A model generated the notes under the pieces. The model ran no database searches. It saw nothing but the letters and a program-made list of their open reading frames with translations, and was not told the DNA's origin. From the NCBI RefSeq assembly GCF_000769115.1, contig NZ_JQZV01000008.1:37261-101260 (forward strand): a stretch of DNA of 64,000 nucleotides, read 5' to 3'. The position numbers and the translations under genes were made by a program. Positions 26,517 through 35,821 of the stretch are shown piece after piece (positions within the stretch are counted from its first letter, which is position 1; each line of letters starts with the position of its first letter). The DNA is from Porphyromonas canoris. GTDB lineage: Bacteria; Bacteroidota; Bacteroidia; Bacteroidales; Porphyromonadaceae.

Positions 26517-27175
26517 GCAAAGCTGTAATATCCGCCCAAGGAATAGAGAAGAGCTTCGGTCCGCTACATATACTGAAAGGTCTCTCGATAGAGGTGTACG
26601 AACGAGAGATAGTAGCCGTCGTGGGAGCAAGTGGCACCGGGAAGACGACCCTGCTGCAGATATTGGGGACGCTGGACAGTCCGGACGGAGGATCTGTCCG
26701 GATCAACGGCACGGACGTAGTAACGCTTAAAGGAGACGAGCAGGCAAGATTTCGCAACAAACACATTGGCTTCGTGTTTCAGTTTCATCAGATCCTGCCG
26801 GAGCTTACCGCTCTCGAAAATGTCGCAATACCCGCTCTCATCGCAGGGGTGTCCAAGAAAGATGCCTACGCCAAAGCGGAAGAGCTGCTCCGTTATCTCA
26901 ATATGGGAGAGAGGCTTCATCACAAACCGGCAGCACTAAGTGGCGGAGAAAAGCAACGCGTGGCCGTGGGTCGCGCTCTTATCAATAACCCTACGGTGAT
27001 CCTTGCAGACGAGCCGTCGGGAGCATTGGATAAGGCACACAAAGAGGAGCTGCACAGTCTGTTCCTGAAGCTTAGAGAGGAAAAAGGTCTCACTTTCGTC
27101 ATCGTAACTCATGACGATGCGCTGACCAAGATAGCCGATCGTACCGTCAGACTTGCGGACGGGATCTGTCAATAA
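26513..27175 (+). CDS. lolD: ABC transporter ATPase, LolD type
   Basis: ATPase of the LolCDE complex that releases lipoproteins from the inner membrane, or of a related MacB-type exporter. From ATG at 26513 (ATGA overlap with tcdA) the protein has 220 residues, with Walker [10 protein letters not shown] at about 38-46, the MacB/LolD-type [18 protein letters not shown], signature LSGGEKQRV and Walker [10 protein letters not shown]. The permease LolC/E is not in the window. The upstream in-frame Met lies inside tcdA and is not needed. Confidence 0.88.
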   Translation: MSKAVISAQGIEKSFGPLHILKGLSIEVYEREIVAVVGASGTGKTTLLQILGTLDSPDGGSVRINGTDVVTLKGDEQARFRNKHIGFVFQFHQILPELTALENVAIPALIAGVSKKDAYAKAEELLRYLNMGERLHHKPAALSGGEKQRVAVGRALINNPTVILADEPSGALDKAHKEELHSLFLKLREEKGLTFVIVTHDDALTKIADRTVRLADGICQ

Positions 27176-27187
27176 AAGCCGCTTCCC

Positions 27188-27868
27188 ATGGGTAAGAAAA
27201 GACCTGCTTGGTTTTATCTCAAACGTTCGGATGTAATCGCCATCATCGTTCTTCTCCTTTTTGTCGCTCTCTTTGCCGGGTATCTGCTCTATTCCGATCC
27301 GTCCGAAACATCCCACGGAGCTATCGTGGCACAAGAAAGTCCGGAGATTTTGAACGATACCGTCCCGAATATTCCTGCCACTTTCGGAGAAACAAGAGAT
27401 ACGGTCTCTCGCACAAAGCATTATCCCGGACCTCCGAAACGTGAGCAGCTCCCGGAGAAGATGAAAAAAGGAGAGAAGATAGACCTCAACAGTGCCGACT
27501 CTGTCCTACTCGTCCGTGTGCCCGGCATCGGTCCCTCTTTTGCCAAAAGGATTGTGAAGTATAGGGAGCTGCTTTGGGGCTATTATTATTGTACGGAACA
27601 GCTTCAGGAGGTCTATGGAATGGATAGAGAGCGATACAGCCGGATAAAGCCCTACTTCTATGTAAAAGAGCTTCCGATGCCTGTCAGGATCTCATCTTTT
27701 GAAGGTGGAGAGCTGCGCAGACATCCTTATGTCTCATTCCGTCAGGCGTCCGCTCTCAAGCGTATTCTCACCAAAGGAGATCTCCCCACGTGGAAAGGAT
27801 TGTACGAGACCTCGCTCTTCTCTGTGGATGATAGCCTTAGATTGTCGCCTTATATCATATTAGAGTAA
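27188..27868 (+). CDS. Membrane-anchored helix-hairpin-helix protein (ComEA-like)
   Basis: 226 residues: an N-terminal membrane helix (VIAIIVLLLFVALFAGYLL), a non-conserved linker, then an HhH repeat IDLNSADSVLLVRVPGIGPSFAKRIVKYR (about residues 97-125) and a second related HhH-like stretch near the C-terminus (SFRQASALKRILTKGDLPTWKGL). Such proteins usually bind double-stranded DNA at the membrane, and ComEA acts in natural transformation; a competence role here is inference. It begins 12 bases after lolD. Confidence 0.8.
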   Translation: MGKKRPAWFYLKRSDVIAIIVLLLFVALFAGYLLYSDPSETSHGAIVAQESPEILNDTVPNIPATFGETRDTVSRTKHYPGPPKREQLPEKMKKGEKIDLNSADSVLLVRVPGIGPSFAKRIVKYRELLWGYYYCTEQLQEVYGMDRERYSRIKPYFYVKELPMPVRISSFEGGELRRHPYVSFRQASALKRILTKGDLPTWKGLYETSLFSVDDSLRLSPYIILE

Positions 27869-27889
27869 GGGCGTCTCGTATATTATGAC

Positions 27890-27897
27890 TAAATTTG
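27890..27897 (+). promoter_or_regulatory. -7 box for lgt
   Basis: TAAATTTG about 30 bases before the lgt ATG. No -33 box at standard spacing. Confidence 0.45.
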
Positions 27898-27927
27898 CAA
27901 TGTCTAAAATTATAATGAAGTAACTAT

Positions 27928-28761
27928 ATGTTGGCATACATAACATGGGAAGCAGATCCTATCATCCTTACTCTGGGAAGAGTTCGGTTGAGTTGGTATG
28001 GTCTGTTGTTCGCTGTCGGACTTTTGGTTTTCGGGTACTACATCCTCGATAAGATGTGGAAAAGAGAGCAGTTACCTGAGAAATGGTTTACCTATCTTGT
28101 TATTTATACCGTTCTCGGAACATTTATCGGTGCACGGTTGGGACACGTTCTCTTCTACAATCCATCCTACTATCTGGCAAATCCGATAGAGATTCTCAAG
28201 ACATGGGAAGGAGGTTTGGCAAGTCACGGAGGCGTGCTCGGTATCATCATTGCCATCTATTTTTATAGTAAGAAAGTGAGTCATAAGAGTATGCTCTGGG
28301 TGTTCGACCGTCTTGCCGTACCGAGCGGATTGGTTGCGGCAATGATACGTACCGGAAACCTTATGAACCATGAGATATACGGCAGACCTACGGATCTTCC
28401 TTGGGGATTTCGCTTTATCACCAATCTTTACGGTGGTGAGATCTACGGCGGAGAGCCTATATTCTCTCTTCCGTCTCACCCTACGCAGATCTATGAAGCT
28501 CTTGCTTATCTTATCATATTCGCGATATGTATGTATCTCTACTGGAAACGCGATGCGTATAAAAAGACCGGTCTCATCTTCGGAGTGTTTATGACCCTTC
28601 TCTTTACTGCTCGTTTCTTCATAGAGTTTTTGAAGAATCCTCAGGAAGATTTCGAGGTAGATATGCTCCTGAATATGGGGCAGCTGCTCAGTATTCCTTT
28701 TATCATTGTGGGGATTGCTTCCATAGTGTACAGCCAAAAGGCAAAACAGAATAATATTTAA
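27928..28761 (+). CDS. lgt: Prolipoprotein diacylglyceryl transferase
   Basis: Inner-membrane enzyme that transfers diacylglycerol from phosphatidylglycerol to the lipobox cysteine, the first step of lipoprotein maturation. The 277 residues form about seven helices. Family motifs include SWYGLLFAVG, the Lgt signature region RTGNLMNHEIYGRPT (conserved Arg, Asn and Glu) and HPTQIYEAL. It serves the many lipoproteins in this window (18393, 31030, 48612, 50726, 53633, 56961). Confidence 0.97.
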   Translation: MLAYITWEADPIILTLGRVRLSWYGLLFAVGLLVFGYYILDKMWKREQLPEKWFTYLVIYTVLGTFIGARLGHVLFYNPSYYLANPIEILKTWEGGLASHGGVLGIIIAIYFYSKKVSHKSMLWVFDRLAVPSGLVAAMIRTGNLMNHEIYGRPTDLPWGFRFITNLYGGEIYGGEPIFSLPSHPTQIYEALAYLIIFAICMYLYWKRDAYKKTGLIFGVFMTLLFTARFFIEFLKNPQEDFEVDMLLNMGQLLSIPFIIVGIASIVYSQKAKQNNI

Positions 28762-28782
28762 CACTAAAAACTACGATACAAA

Positions 28783-29979
28783 ATGTATTACATTCCAAAG
28801 GTAAACGACTCTACCTACTATCTTGGCGTAAACGACAGAACAAAACATCTCTTTGAAAACCTGTGGCCTCTGCCTGCCGGTGTGGCGTACAACTCTTATC
28901 TGATCAAAGACGAAAAGAATGTACTCATAGACACCGTTGATATTTGCTATGCAGACAGATTCCTTAACAATCTTGAGAGAATACTTGGTGATGAACCGCT
29001 TCACTATCTGATCGTGGATCACATGGAGCCGGATCACTCAGGTTCTATCCGTGTTCTTAAACACAAGTATCCCGATATTCAGTTTGTGGTGAATAAGAAA
29101 AGTGCCGATATGCTTAAGGGCTACTTCGACATCACGGACAATGTCGTGATCGTTGACGAAAGCACTAAGCTCAACATCGGATCCCGCGAACTCCAATTCA
29201 TCTTTGCTCCCATGGTGCACTGGCCAGAAGTGATGTTCACTTACGATGCTAAGGAAAAGGTGCTCTTTTCTGCCGATGCGTTCGGATCTTTCGGTACGTT
29301 GGACGGCGGTATTTTCGATGAAGAGGTAGATCGTACAGCGTTCTACAACGAAGTGTATCGCTACTATTCCAACATCGTGGGCAAGTATGGCTCGTTTACA
29401 CAAAAAGCGATAGCCAAGTGTGCCGGTCTTGAAATCGGAACCATTTGTGCCACTCACGGACCTGTTTGGAGAAAGTATGCCGGAGAGATCATTGCTCTTT
29501 ACGACAAGCTCAGCAAGGATGAGTGGGAAGTGGGAGCCACCATTATCTACGGTTCCATGTACGGACACACCGAAGAGGTGGCGGAAGTGATCGGACGTTC
29601 ATTGGCTCATCACGGCGTGAAGAATGTGGTACTCTGCAACGCATCCACGATGCACCCCTCTTATGTCCTCTCCAATGTCTTCCGTTATAAGGCTGTGGTA
29701 CTTGGTTGCCCAACGTACAACAACGGACTTTATCCTGTGGTAGAGACAGCGATGAACATGATCGAGAGCCGTGGTGTCAAGGGTAAGCTTTTTGCCTGCT
29801 TTGGTTCTTACACATGGAATGGTGCTGCCGTGAAGAATCTCAAACCCTTTGCCGAAACCATGAAATGGGAGACACTCGAAGAGAACAGCGTGGAGATCCA
29901 GATGGAGATGAAGGATGCAGACATCGCCGCAGCATGGGATCTCGGAAAGCGTCTGGCAGAACAGCTGTTGAAAGACTAA
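28783..29979 (+). CDS. Flavodiiron protein (FprA-type flavoprotein)
   Basis: Reduces O2 to water or NO to N2O, protecting an anaerobe. The 398 residues begin with a metallo-beta-lactamase-like domain carrying the di-iron ligands HMEPDH (H80, E82, D84, H85) and further His/Asp ligands (MVHWPE, SADAFGSFG, ATHGPVW), then a C-terminal flavodoxin domain from about residue 250 (IIYGSMYGHTEEVAEVI). No rubredoxin domain is fused, so a separate electron donor is needed. It begins 21 bases after lgt. Confidence 0.95.
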   Translation: MYYIPKVNDSTYYLGVNDRTKHLFENLWPLPAGVAYNSYLIKDEKNVLIDTVDICYADRFLNNLERILGDEPLHYLIVDHMEPDHSGSIRVLKHKYPDIQFVVNKKSADMLKGYFDITDNVVIVDESTKLNIGSRELQFIFAPMVHWPEVMFTYDAKEKVLFSADAFGSFGTLDGGIFDEEVDRTAFYNEVYRYYSNIVGKYGSFTQKAIAKCAGLEIGTICATHGPVWRKYAGEIIALYDKLSKDEWEVGATIIYGSMYGHTEEVAEVIGRSLAHHGVKNVVLCNASTMHPSYVLSNVFRYKAVVLGCPTYNNGLYPVVETAMNMIESRGVKGKLFACFGSYTWNGAAVKNLKPFAETMKWETLEENSVEIQMEMKDADIAAAWDLGKRLAEQLLKD

Positions 29980-30015
29980 GATACAGAAGTATATTCCATA
30001 CAACACAAAAGATTT

Positions 30016-30807
30016 ATGAGACTTATTATCCAACCCGACTATGATCGGATGTCGCTATGGGCAGCAGAGTACGTTGCAAAACGTATTGCCGATGCTGCTC
30101 CTACCGCAGACCGACCATTTGTATTGGGACTGCCTACCGGCTCTACGCCGATGGGATTGTACAAGAACCTTATCCGCCTTCACAAGGAGGGTAAGGTCTC
30201 TTTCCGCAACGTTGTAACGTTCAACATGGACGAGTACATCGGGCTGCCGCAAGACCATGAACAGAGCTACCACACCTTTATGTGGACCAACTTCTTCTCC
30301 CATATAGACATCCCGAAAGAGAATGTCAATATCCTCAACGGCAATGCCTACGATATACAAGCCGAGTGTGAGGCATACGAGGCAAAGATGAAGCAGGTTG
30401 GCGGAGTTGATATATTCCTTGGCGGTATAGGTCCGGACGGACACATCGCATTCAACGAGCCGGGATCTTCGCTTGCCTCACGCACAAGAGTGAAGACGCT
30501 GACATCGGATACGATAGCAGCAAACTCCCGTTTCTTCGGCGGCGATATATCTAAAGTACCTGCCACAGCAGTAACAGTGGGTGTGGGTACCGTGATGGAC
30601 GCCAAAGAGGTTATCATTCTGGTCAATGGCTTAGGCAAGGCACGTGCGCTCTACCATGCGGTGGAGGGAAGCATCAATCAGATGTGGACCATCTCCGCAC
30701 TGCAGATGCACCCGAAAGGCATCATTGTCTGCGATGAAGATGCTACGGCAGAGCTGAAAGTGGGAACCTATAAGTATTTCAAAGACATCGAGCGTGCAAA
30801 CCTCTAA
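30016..30807 (+). CDS. nagB: Glucosamine-6-phosphate deaminase
   Basis: Converts glucosamine-6-phosphate to fructose-6-phosphate and ammonia. The 263 residues match the hexameric NagB family: [54 protein letters not shown]. It feeds amino-sugar carbon into glycolysis, where pfp (61830) acts next. It follows the flavodiiron gene by 36 bases and ends at a strong terminator. Confidence 0.97.
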   Translation: MRLIIQPDYDRMSLWAAEYVAKRIADAAPTADRPFVLGLPTGSTPMGLYKNLIRLHKEGKVSFRNVVTFNMDEYIGLPQDHEQSYHTFMWTNFFSHIDIPKENVNILNGNAYDIQAECEAYEAKMKQVGGVDIFLGGIGPDGHIAFNEPGSSLASRTRVKTLTSDTIAANSRFFGGDISKVPATAVTVGVGTVMDAKEVIILVNGLGKARALYHAVEGSINQMWTISALQMHPKGIIVCDEDATAELKVGTYKYFKDIERANL

Positions 30808-30905
30808 GAGGCTTTGAAGAGAGTTCGGTAATGAGATAAAGGAGGCTTGAATAACATCGGTTCAGCGAGAAAAGATTAAGAGCATACCTTTATCCATAAA
30901 GCAAA

Positions 30906-30954
30906 AAAATCACTACTAAAAGGGTTGTAACACCTGTTAGTAGTGATTTTTTTT
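30906..30954 (+). terminator. Terminator after nagB
   Basis: Perfect 14-base stem AAAATCACTACTAA (30906-30919) with 30937-30950, ending in eight T. Confidence 0.9.
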
Positions 30955-31029
30955 GTTTTCAGACGGTAAACAGTCCCGTTTGAAAGTGTGCTTTCGCACT
31001 TACCTGTATGATGATAATATCAATTGGTT

Positions 31030-31548
31030 CTACTTCTCTTTTTGAGAGACCGGGTTCAAAGTCAATACCCTAAGTACCTCGGCATCCTTATTGATGTTTT
31101 CCAGATGTAGCTTGTTTTTTGTCCACTCTTTCTTTACAAATACAAACTCCTGCCATTTTTTGAGCCAAGGTTCTTTGTCAATATCGACATAAGTAACAAT
31201 GCTCAAGGCATCATTTTGGAATCTATACGTTCCCTTTCTTTCCCAAGTAAGCCCTTTTTTGTAGGTAATATAAACAACACCCTCCTCTACATTACCACCG
31301 GACTTTCCCTCATTTTCATTTTTTATCGTTGCCTTAGGGTTGAGCTTGGTCAAGTCTCCCGACATAAAAACAAGGGTAACATCTCCGGAACCATCTTCGT
31401 GTGTGGCTGTGCCTTGCCATACATGATTTCTTAGAAGAGGTTGTCCGCAATCGGGCACTTGGTTATTTATATCACACGAAACAAAAAGGATCGGCAAGAT
31501 AGCCGAAACGACCAAAGAAAAAAGTTTAGTAAGTTTTGTTGCATTCAT
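31030..31548 (-). CDS. Hypothetical small lipoprotein
   Basis: 172 residues from MNATKLT (31548): a signal with lipobox ILFVSC (Cys near residue 25), then a mostly beta-strand mature domain (NHVWQGTATHEDGSGDVTLVFMSGDLT, GLTWERKGTYRFQNDALSIVTYV) resembling small extracellular lipocalin/DUF-type domains of Bacteroidota, but I cannot name a family. The longer in-frame start would put 31 residues before the signal and is unlikely. Repeat array C lies about 310 bases upstream. Confidence 0.65.
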   Translation of the reverse strand: MNATKLTKLFSLVVSAILPILFVSCDINNQVPDCGQPLLRNHVWQGTATHEDGSGDVTLVFMSGDLTKLNPKATIKNENEGKSGGNVEEGVVYITYKKGLTWERKGTYRFQNDALSIVTYVDIDKEPWLKKWQEFVFVKKEWTKNKLHLENINKDAEVLRVLTLNPVSQKEK

Positions 31549-32166
31549 AGCTGTTGGCTTTTTAGAATTTAGTATTGAAAAATAAAAGTTTACGGTCATA
31601 AATATAATAATTATTCTCAGAACAAACTCGCCCCGATCCATAAATCTTGCTCCGGACTTTTCGGCTGTGAACGTAGTGCTGTTGCGAAACAGATGGGGTT
31701 TTAATGGATCGTGTCGAGGTAAGAGCGTCAGGCTTACTCCCTTGTAATCAGATAGAACCGATATGCCGGGCGGTATCGGTACGGATGATCTGCTTTTTGC
31801 AGGTAGAGCAAAATGTGAACCTGTTTACAAGAGAGATTTAATGTGTTTATTTTTGCTTCCGAACAGATTAAAAACTCCAAATCGAGCTTTATTCTCCGCA
31901 AATCAAGGCTTGTTCCCTGTAAATCGAGGCTTGGTTTGTAAGATTCAAGATTTGATTTCTGCCATTCGAGCCTTGAAGTCTCATTCTGTTCACTTTCAAA
32001 GCAGTTTTTAATGCCTTATAAAAGAGATTTTGAAAGTGAATATAGAAAGATCTTTGCGCCATGCCTCACGCTTCGGTATCTGTTTTTTTGTAACTTTAGG
32101 CGCGTTAAACCTTGATGAACAGAGTATTTCTCTTTCGTCTTTGTAAGAATGATACAGGAATAAGAT
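31549..32166. other. Gene-free divergent region with repeat array C
   Basis: About 620 bases between divergent genes with no credible coding frame. It holds the best-formed 21-base array (31861-31991), a TTTTGAAAGTGAA/CACTTTCAAA inverted pair at about 31991-32040 and a TAACTTTA box at 32091 before the plus-strand gene. Confidence 0.65.
31861..31991. repeat. 21-base periodic repeat array, locus C
   Basis: Five units start at 31879, 31900, 31921, 31942 and 31963, exactly 21 bases apart: e.g. AAATCGAGCTTTATT, AAATCAAGGCTTGTT, AAATCGAGGCTTGGT. The array is bounded by GAACAG (31861-31866) and its inverse CTGTTC (31986-31991). The A-rich box ACAGATTAAAAA starts 16 bases before the first unit. Confidence 0.85.
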
Positions 32167-33084
32167 ATGAAAAAATACATTGGGTTACTGCTATTCTTTG
32201 CCCTTTCGATGAGCATGGCGAGTCAGGAGAAAGAGGTTCTGATCATGGGAACGATGCACTCCGTACCTGCCATTGTAAAGAACAGCTACAAGCCTCTGCT
32301 ACGCTATGCCATGAAGTATAAGCCGGAAGCGGTTTATGTGGAGTTTATCTGCCCGAACGATACCGTTAGTCTGCAATTTTTTACACCCCGATTTCTCCAC
32401 ATATCGGACTCTCTCAGAGCCGTAAAGAGCATGGACGAGAGCCGATTTGAAGAGCTTCGCACCCTGCCATTGGCAGAGCTGACGGAGGAGGATTTCGGGT
32501 TCCTTTCCGAAGCATATCTTATCAAGAGAGACCGGGTAAACCATCTCTACTACAACTATCTGCGAAAGTATGGCGTGAAAGGAGCGGATAAAGCGTTTGG
32601 AAATGAGAATGAGGATCTCTCCTTCAAGCTCGCAACTGCAATGAATATCAGGGAACTCTACTGCATGGACGACCAGCAGACCACGGATAAGTACTACAAG
32701 GCATGGTCTCAAACCCGTAAGGCAGGGGAGAAGAATGGAGACAACAGAGAGGGGGATCGGTTGATAAAGAGAGACTACAACCGCTCTATCCTTCCGGCTC
32801 TATTGGGTCGTCTCGGCAAGTATACCAATAGTCCGGCTTCTCTGTATCGGAAACATCTTGTCAATTCGTTCCGATACGTGAAGTCTTCCACCCCGTACAG
32901 CGAAGAGGCTGCAAAGTATTGGGACGAAAGGAACAGCCGTATGGCAAAAAATATTGCTTCTCAAGTAAGAGACAATTCTCACCTGAGAAGCATTGTTATA
33001 GTAGGTGCAGGGCACGTTGTGGGGCTGAAAGAGGCTCTCGAAAAATGCTATCCGGAGCTGAAAGTGAGGTTAATGTACCACTAA
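32167..33084 (+). CDS. Exported DUF5694/TraB-GumN-like protein
   Basis: 305 residues with an N-terminal signal (MKKYIGLLLFFALSMSMAS). The mature part has the layout of the TraB/ChaN/EreA superfamily: an early GTMHSV, PEAVYVEF after the first helical pair, RNSRMAKNIASQV and a terminal IVIVGAGHVVGLKEAL. These proteins are hydrolase-like with His/Glu clusters, but their substrates are mostly unknown. I assign the DUF5694 branch with moderate confidence. It converges on the TonB-receptor-like gene with a 28-base gap. Confidence 0.7.
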   Translation: MKKYIGLLLFFALSMSMASQEKEVLIMGTMHSVPAIVKNSYKPLLRYAMKYKPEAVYVEFICPNDTVSLQFFTPRFLHISDSLRAVKSMDESRFEELRTLPLAELTEEDFGFLSEAYLIKRDRVNHLYYNYLRKYGVKGADKAFGNENEDLSFKLATAMNIRELYCMDDQQTTDKYYKAWSQTRKAGEKNGDNREGDRLIKRDYNRSILPALLGRLGKYTNSPASLYRKHLVNSFRYVKSSTPYSEEAAKYWDERNSRMAKNIASQVRDNSHLRSIVIVGAGHVVGLKEALEKCYPELKVRLMYH

Positions 33085-33112
33085 CCTTTTCGCTCGTCCC
33101 TATCTGCCCATC

Positions 33113-35821
33113 CTATTTTTTAGTCAGATTCCACCTGAACGAGAGCAAAACTTCACTCGGTCGGAGGAAGAAGGTAGAGGAGTGAGCGTTCAGACCATTT
33201 CGGCTCTCTACGCGGTATATATCGTTCTGTCCCAAGTTCCGAACACTTAGTACCACCGTAGCCCAAGGGAATACATACTGAGATTCTCCATCAAAGAACC
33301 ATATCCCTCTGCGTTTGCCGCCTTCGATGTCCGAGTTTTTGCTGTCGTACATATTGGCACTCGCTTTCAGTGTCCACAGTGAGGTCGGGCGGGCATACAT
33401 GGAGAACGAGTGGTACATATTGGTCTGTTTAGCCTCCTTTCTGTCGCTATCCTTCAGTCCGAAAAGGGATAGAGAGTAGTTCCCACTGTATTTGAAGCTC
33501 AGTTTTCTCGAAGCCAGCCACTCTATTGTAGGGGATGCCATGACTCCTTGAGTGCGGTGATCGAACACTTTTTCCTGCTGTACGATCTTGCCTTTGGCTA
33601 TGGAGTGGTTCACCTCTAAGTTGGTCGTGAGACCGATGGAGCGGAAAGACTTTTGCACGGAGAGCGATTGATAGAACGACTCACTATGGGTCTCCCTCCA
33701 GTCCGGTTTGGATATGATGTAAATGCCATCGAGGTAAGAGGATGAGCTGCGAGGGGATAGTGCGTTCGTGTATCGCAGATTGTAGGATGCGGAGAAGAAG
33801 TTGAGCACATCTTTATAAGCGGAGTAGAGCCATGCCGAAGAGGCTCTTGTCTTCCACCAGGCGGCTTCGCCCGTTCCTATTCTGCCTATCCCTCGGAAGA
33901 TGTATGGCGTATAAAGAGAGAGAGGATAAGAGCCGTCGCCCTCGTTGTAGCTGCATCCCAGAGTGGAGTAGAAGCTTGAAGATGGCTCGTATCTCAAGTA
34001 AAGAGACGGGGTGAAGCGAATATCGTTTTGAGAGATTAGGATAGGCTTCTCTTTCGATCCCTTTTCATTCGAGGAGGCAAGCATCCATGTTACGGCAGGA
34101 GTAAGGGCGAGACGGATGTACTTATAGTTCCAAATCAAGGAGGGATTAAGGGTTGTCTTGGCTTCCTGATAGGTAATACTGCCCGAAGTGGGGTGAGTAC
34201 CGGCAAACTTCAGACCCGTCAATGAGCTGGAGAGTTCCTCTCTGTTGAGGTCTGCATTCACACCCAGATCAAGCTCCCATCCCTTTCCGGTGTAGTAGTA
34301 AGAGAGAGAAGCCGCATTGCCGAAGCTCTTGCTCTCGATCTTTTGAAGTATGTCCGTGGCTCCGTCAGAGAGTCCTTTGGGCGCATGAAGCGCAAGAGAG
34401 TTGGGGCGATAAGTACCAAAAAGATTATCCGAAAACCTTATCCGTCCCTTTCCGAACTTTTTGCTCCACTCTATATCATTGGATAGCGTACCGGATGGAG
34501 ACTTTGTAAACTCCTCGTAAGGGTGTTTGTTGGCTATCTTTTCTCCTTGCAGCTCTTTGTGCAGAAGCGAAAACTCGGTCTTCACTCTGGTATATCTCGA
34601 CTGTCCGTTGAACGTATAGCTGCTCTCCAAAGAGAGTTGATGGTGCTTGTGAGACAGGATCTGCTCCTCCTCTATCTTGGTCTGTTCGGTGGGAGAAGTC
34701 CTGAAAAGAGTGGTGTATAACGCACGTCTGTCTGCCTTGTCAAAGCCATAGTTCACGTTCATACGCCATTGGGCATCTTCCGAAAACTTCCTTATATGAT
34801 TGGCAGAACCGCTTGCGGATTGGTTTATTCTGCCTTTGGCTCTCACGATATGGTCGCCAAGATCGGCACTTGAAGAGAAAAAGTCGCTGCCTTTACTCTG
34901 TCCACGGCTTATGATGCTCCATGGTGAACCATCGTAACCAAAGCGATTCATTTCCGAAAGGATCTCTTTCCCCTCATTGTTACCCTTGGCTATCAGCATC
35001 GTTTGAAAGGTCTTTCCGAATGTGGAAGCCGATCCCTCCGCCAAGTATTGCGGTTTGGCATCTTTGTTAATGCCTGTTCCGGTCTCCAACGAATAGATCC
35101 AGTTCAACTTCGCTTTCTCGGTCAGACGGATGTTTAGAGCCGTTTCTTCACTTCTGGAAATATCTTTATCCATCTTTATTGCCTCGTGATTTTCCAGTAA
35201 CTCAACGGATGCAACATCTTCCGTGGTGAGGTTTCTTGTTACCTGCGAATAGCGTCCGCCCATCAGATCCATACCTTCGACGTACAGCTTGCTCAGGTCT
35301 TTGCCTTGGTATCTTATCTTTCCCGATGTGTCTACACTCATTCCCGGTATCCGCTTTAAGACATCTTCGAGAGAGCGATCGCCTAATGCTTTGAGCTGAT
35401 TGACCGAATAGCTCGTCGTGTCTCCACGTTGGCGCACGGGAGTGGAGTGTACAACAACCTCTTTCAACTTCTCTGTCCGAGGCTCCATAAAGAAACTCTG
35501 ACCGTTCAGAACGGCTCCGAGATCCGTTTTGGTCAGCTTCTTATAAGAGAGGTGATTGAATAAGAGGATCACTTTAACCTTACCGATCTCCTGCTTGGTC
35601 GTTATTTTGAAGAATCCTTTTTCATCTGTAAATGTTCCGCCGAGTATTTTCCCGTTATCACCGGAAACGACAGACACCGAGACATGATGCACTCCGTTGT
35701 TGTTGCCTTTCTCTTTAACCCATCCGGAGATTGTGTTTTGAGCATGAAGCAGAGCGGTAGAGCCTACCAAAAAGAGGGCAAAAAGAGAGAGAATACGCAG
35801 GTTTATCTTAGACGTTATCAT
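33113..35821 (-). CDS. TonB-receptor-like outer-membrane barrel of the GLPGLI operon
   Basis: 902-residue outer-membrane protein: a signal peptide (LSLFALFLVGSTALLHAQ), an N-terminal carboxypeptidase-regulatory-like beta domain (about 28-115: GWVKEKGNNNGVHHVSV, DEKGFFKITT), a plug-like domain (about 120-225: LKEVVVHSTPVRQRGDTTSYSV, LKRIPGMSVD, GKDLSKLYVEG) and a long barrel ending SFRWNLTKK. This is the outer_membrane_beta-barrel relative of SusC/TonB receptors. Its start overlaps the preceding GLPGLI gene by four bases (ATGA), so the four genes form a tightly coupled operon. The transported or assembled substrate is unknown. Confidence 0.87.
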   Translation of the reverse strand: MITSKINLRILSLFALFLVGSTALLHAQNTISGWVKEKGNNNGVHHVSVSVVSGDNGKILGGTFTDEKGFFKITTKQEIGKVKVILLFNHLSYKKLTKTDLGAVLNGQSFFMEPRTEKLKEVVVHSTPVRQRGDTTSYSVNQLKALGDRSLEDVLKRIPGMSVDTSGKIRYQGKDLSKLYVEGMDLMGGRYSQVTRNLTTEDVASVELLENHEAIKMDKDISRSEETALNIRLTEKAKLNWIYSLETGTGINKDAKPQYLAEGSASTFGKTFQTMLIAKGNNEGKEILSEMNRFGYDGSPWSIISRGQSKGSDFFSSSADLGDHIVRAKGRINQSASGSANHIRKFSEDAQWRMNVNYGFDKADRRALYTTLFRTSPTEQTKIEEEQILSHKHHQLSLESSYTFNGQSRYTRVKTEFSLLHKELQGEKIANKHPYEEFTKSPSGTLSNDIEWSKKFGKGRIRFSDNLFGTYRPNSLALHAPKGLSDGATDILQKIESKSFGNAASLSYYYTGKGWELDLGVNADLNREELSSSLTGLKFAGTHPTSGSITYQEAKTTLNPSLIWNYKYIRLALTPAVTWMLASSNEKGSKEKPILISQNDIRFTPSLYLRYEPSSSFYSTLGCSYNEGDGSYPLSLYTPYIFRGIGRIGTGEAAWWKTRASSAWLYSAYKDVLNFFSASYNLRYTNALSPRSSSSYLDGIYIISKPDWRETHSESFYQSLSVQKSFRSIGLTTNLEVNHSIAKGKIVQQEKVFDHRTQGVMASPTIEWLASRKLSFKYSGNYSLSLFGLKDSDRKEAKQTNMYHSFSMYARPTSLWTLKASANMYDSKNSDIEGGKRRGIWFFDGESQYVFPWATVVLSVRNLGQNDIYRVESRNGLNAHSSTFFLRPSEVLLSFRWNLTKK

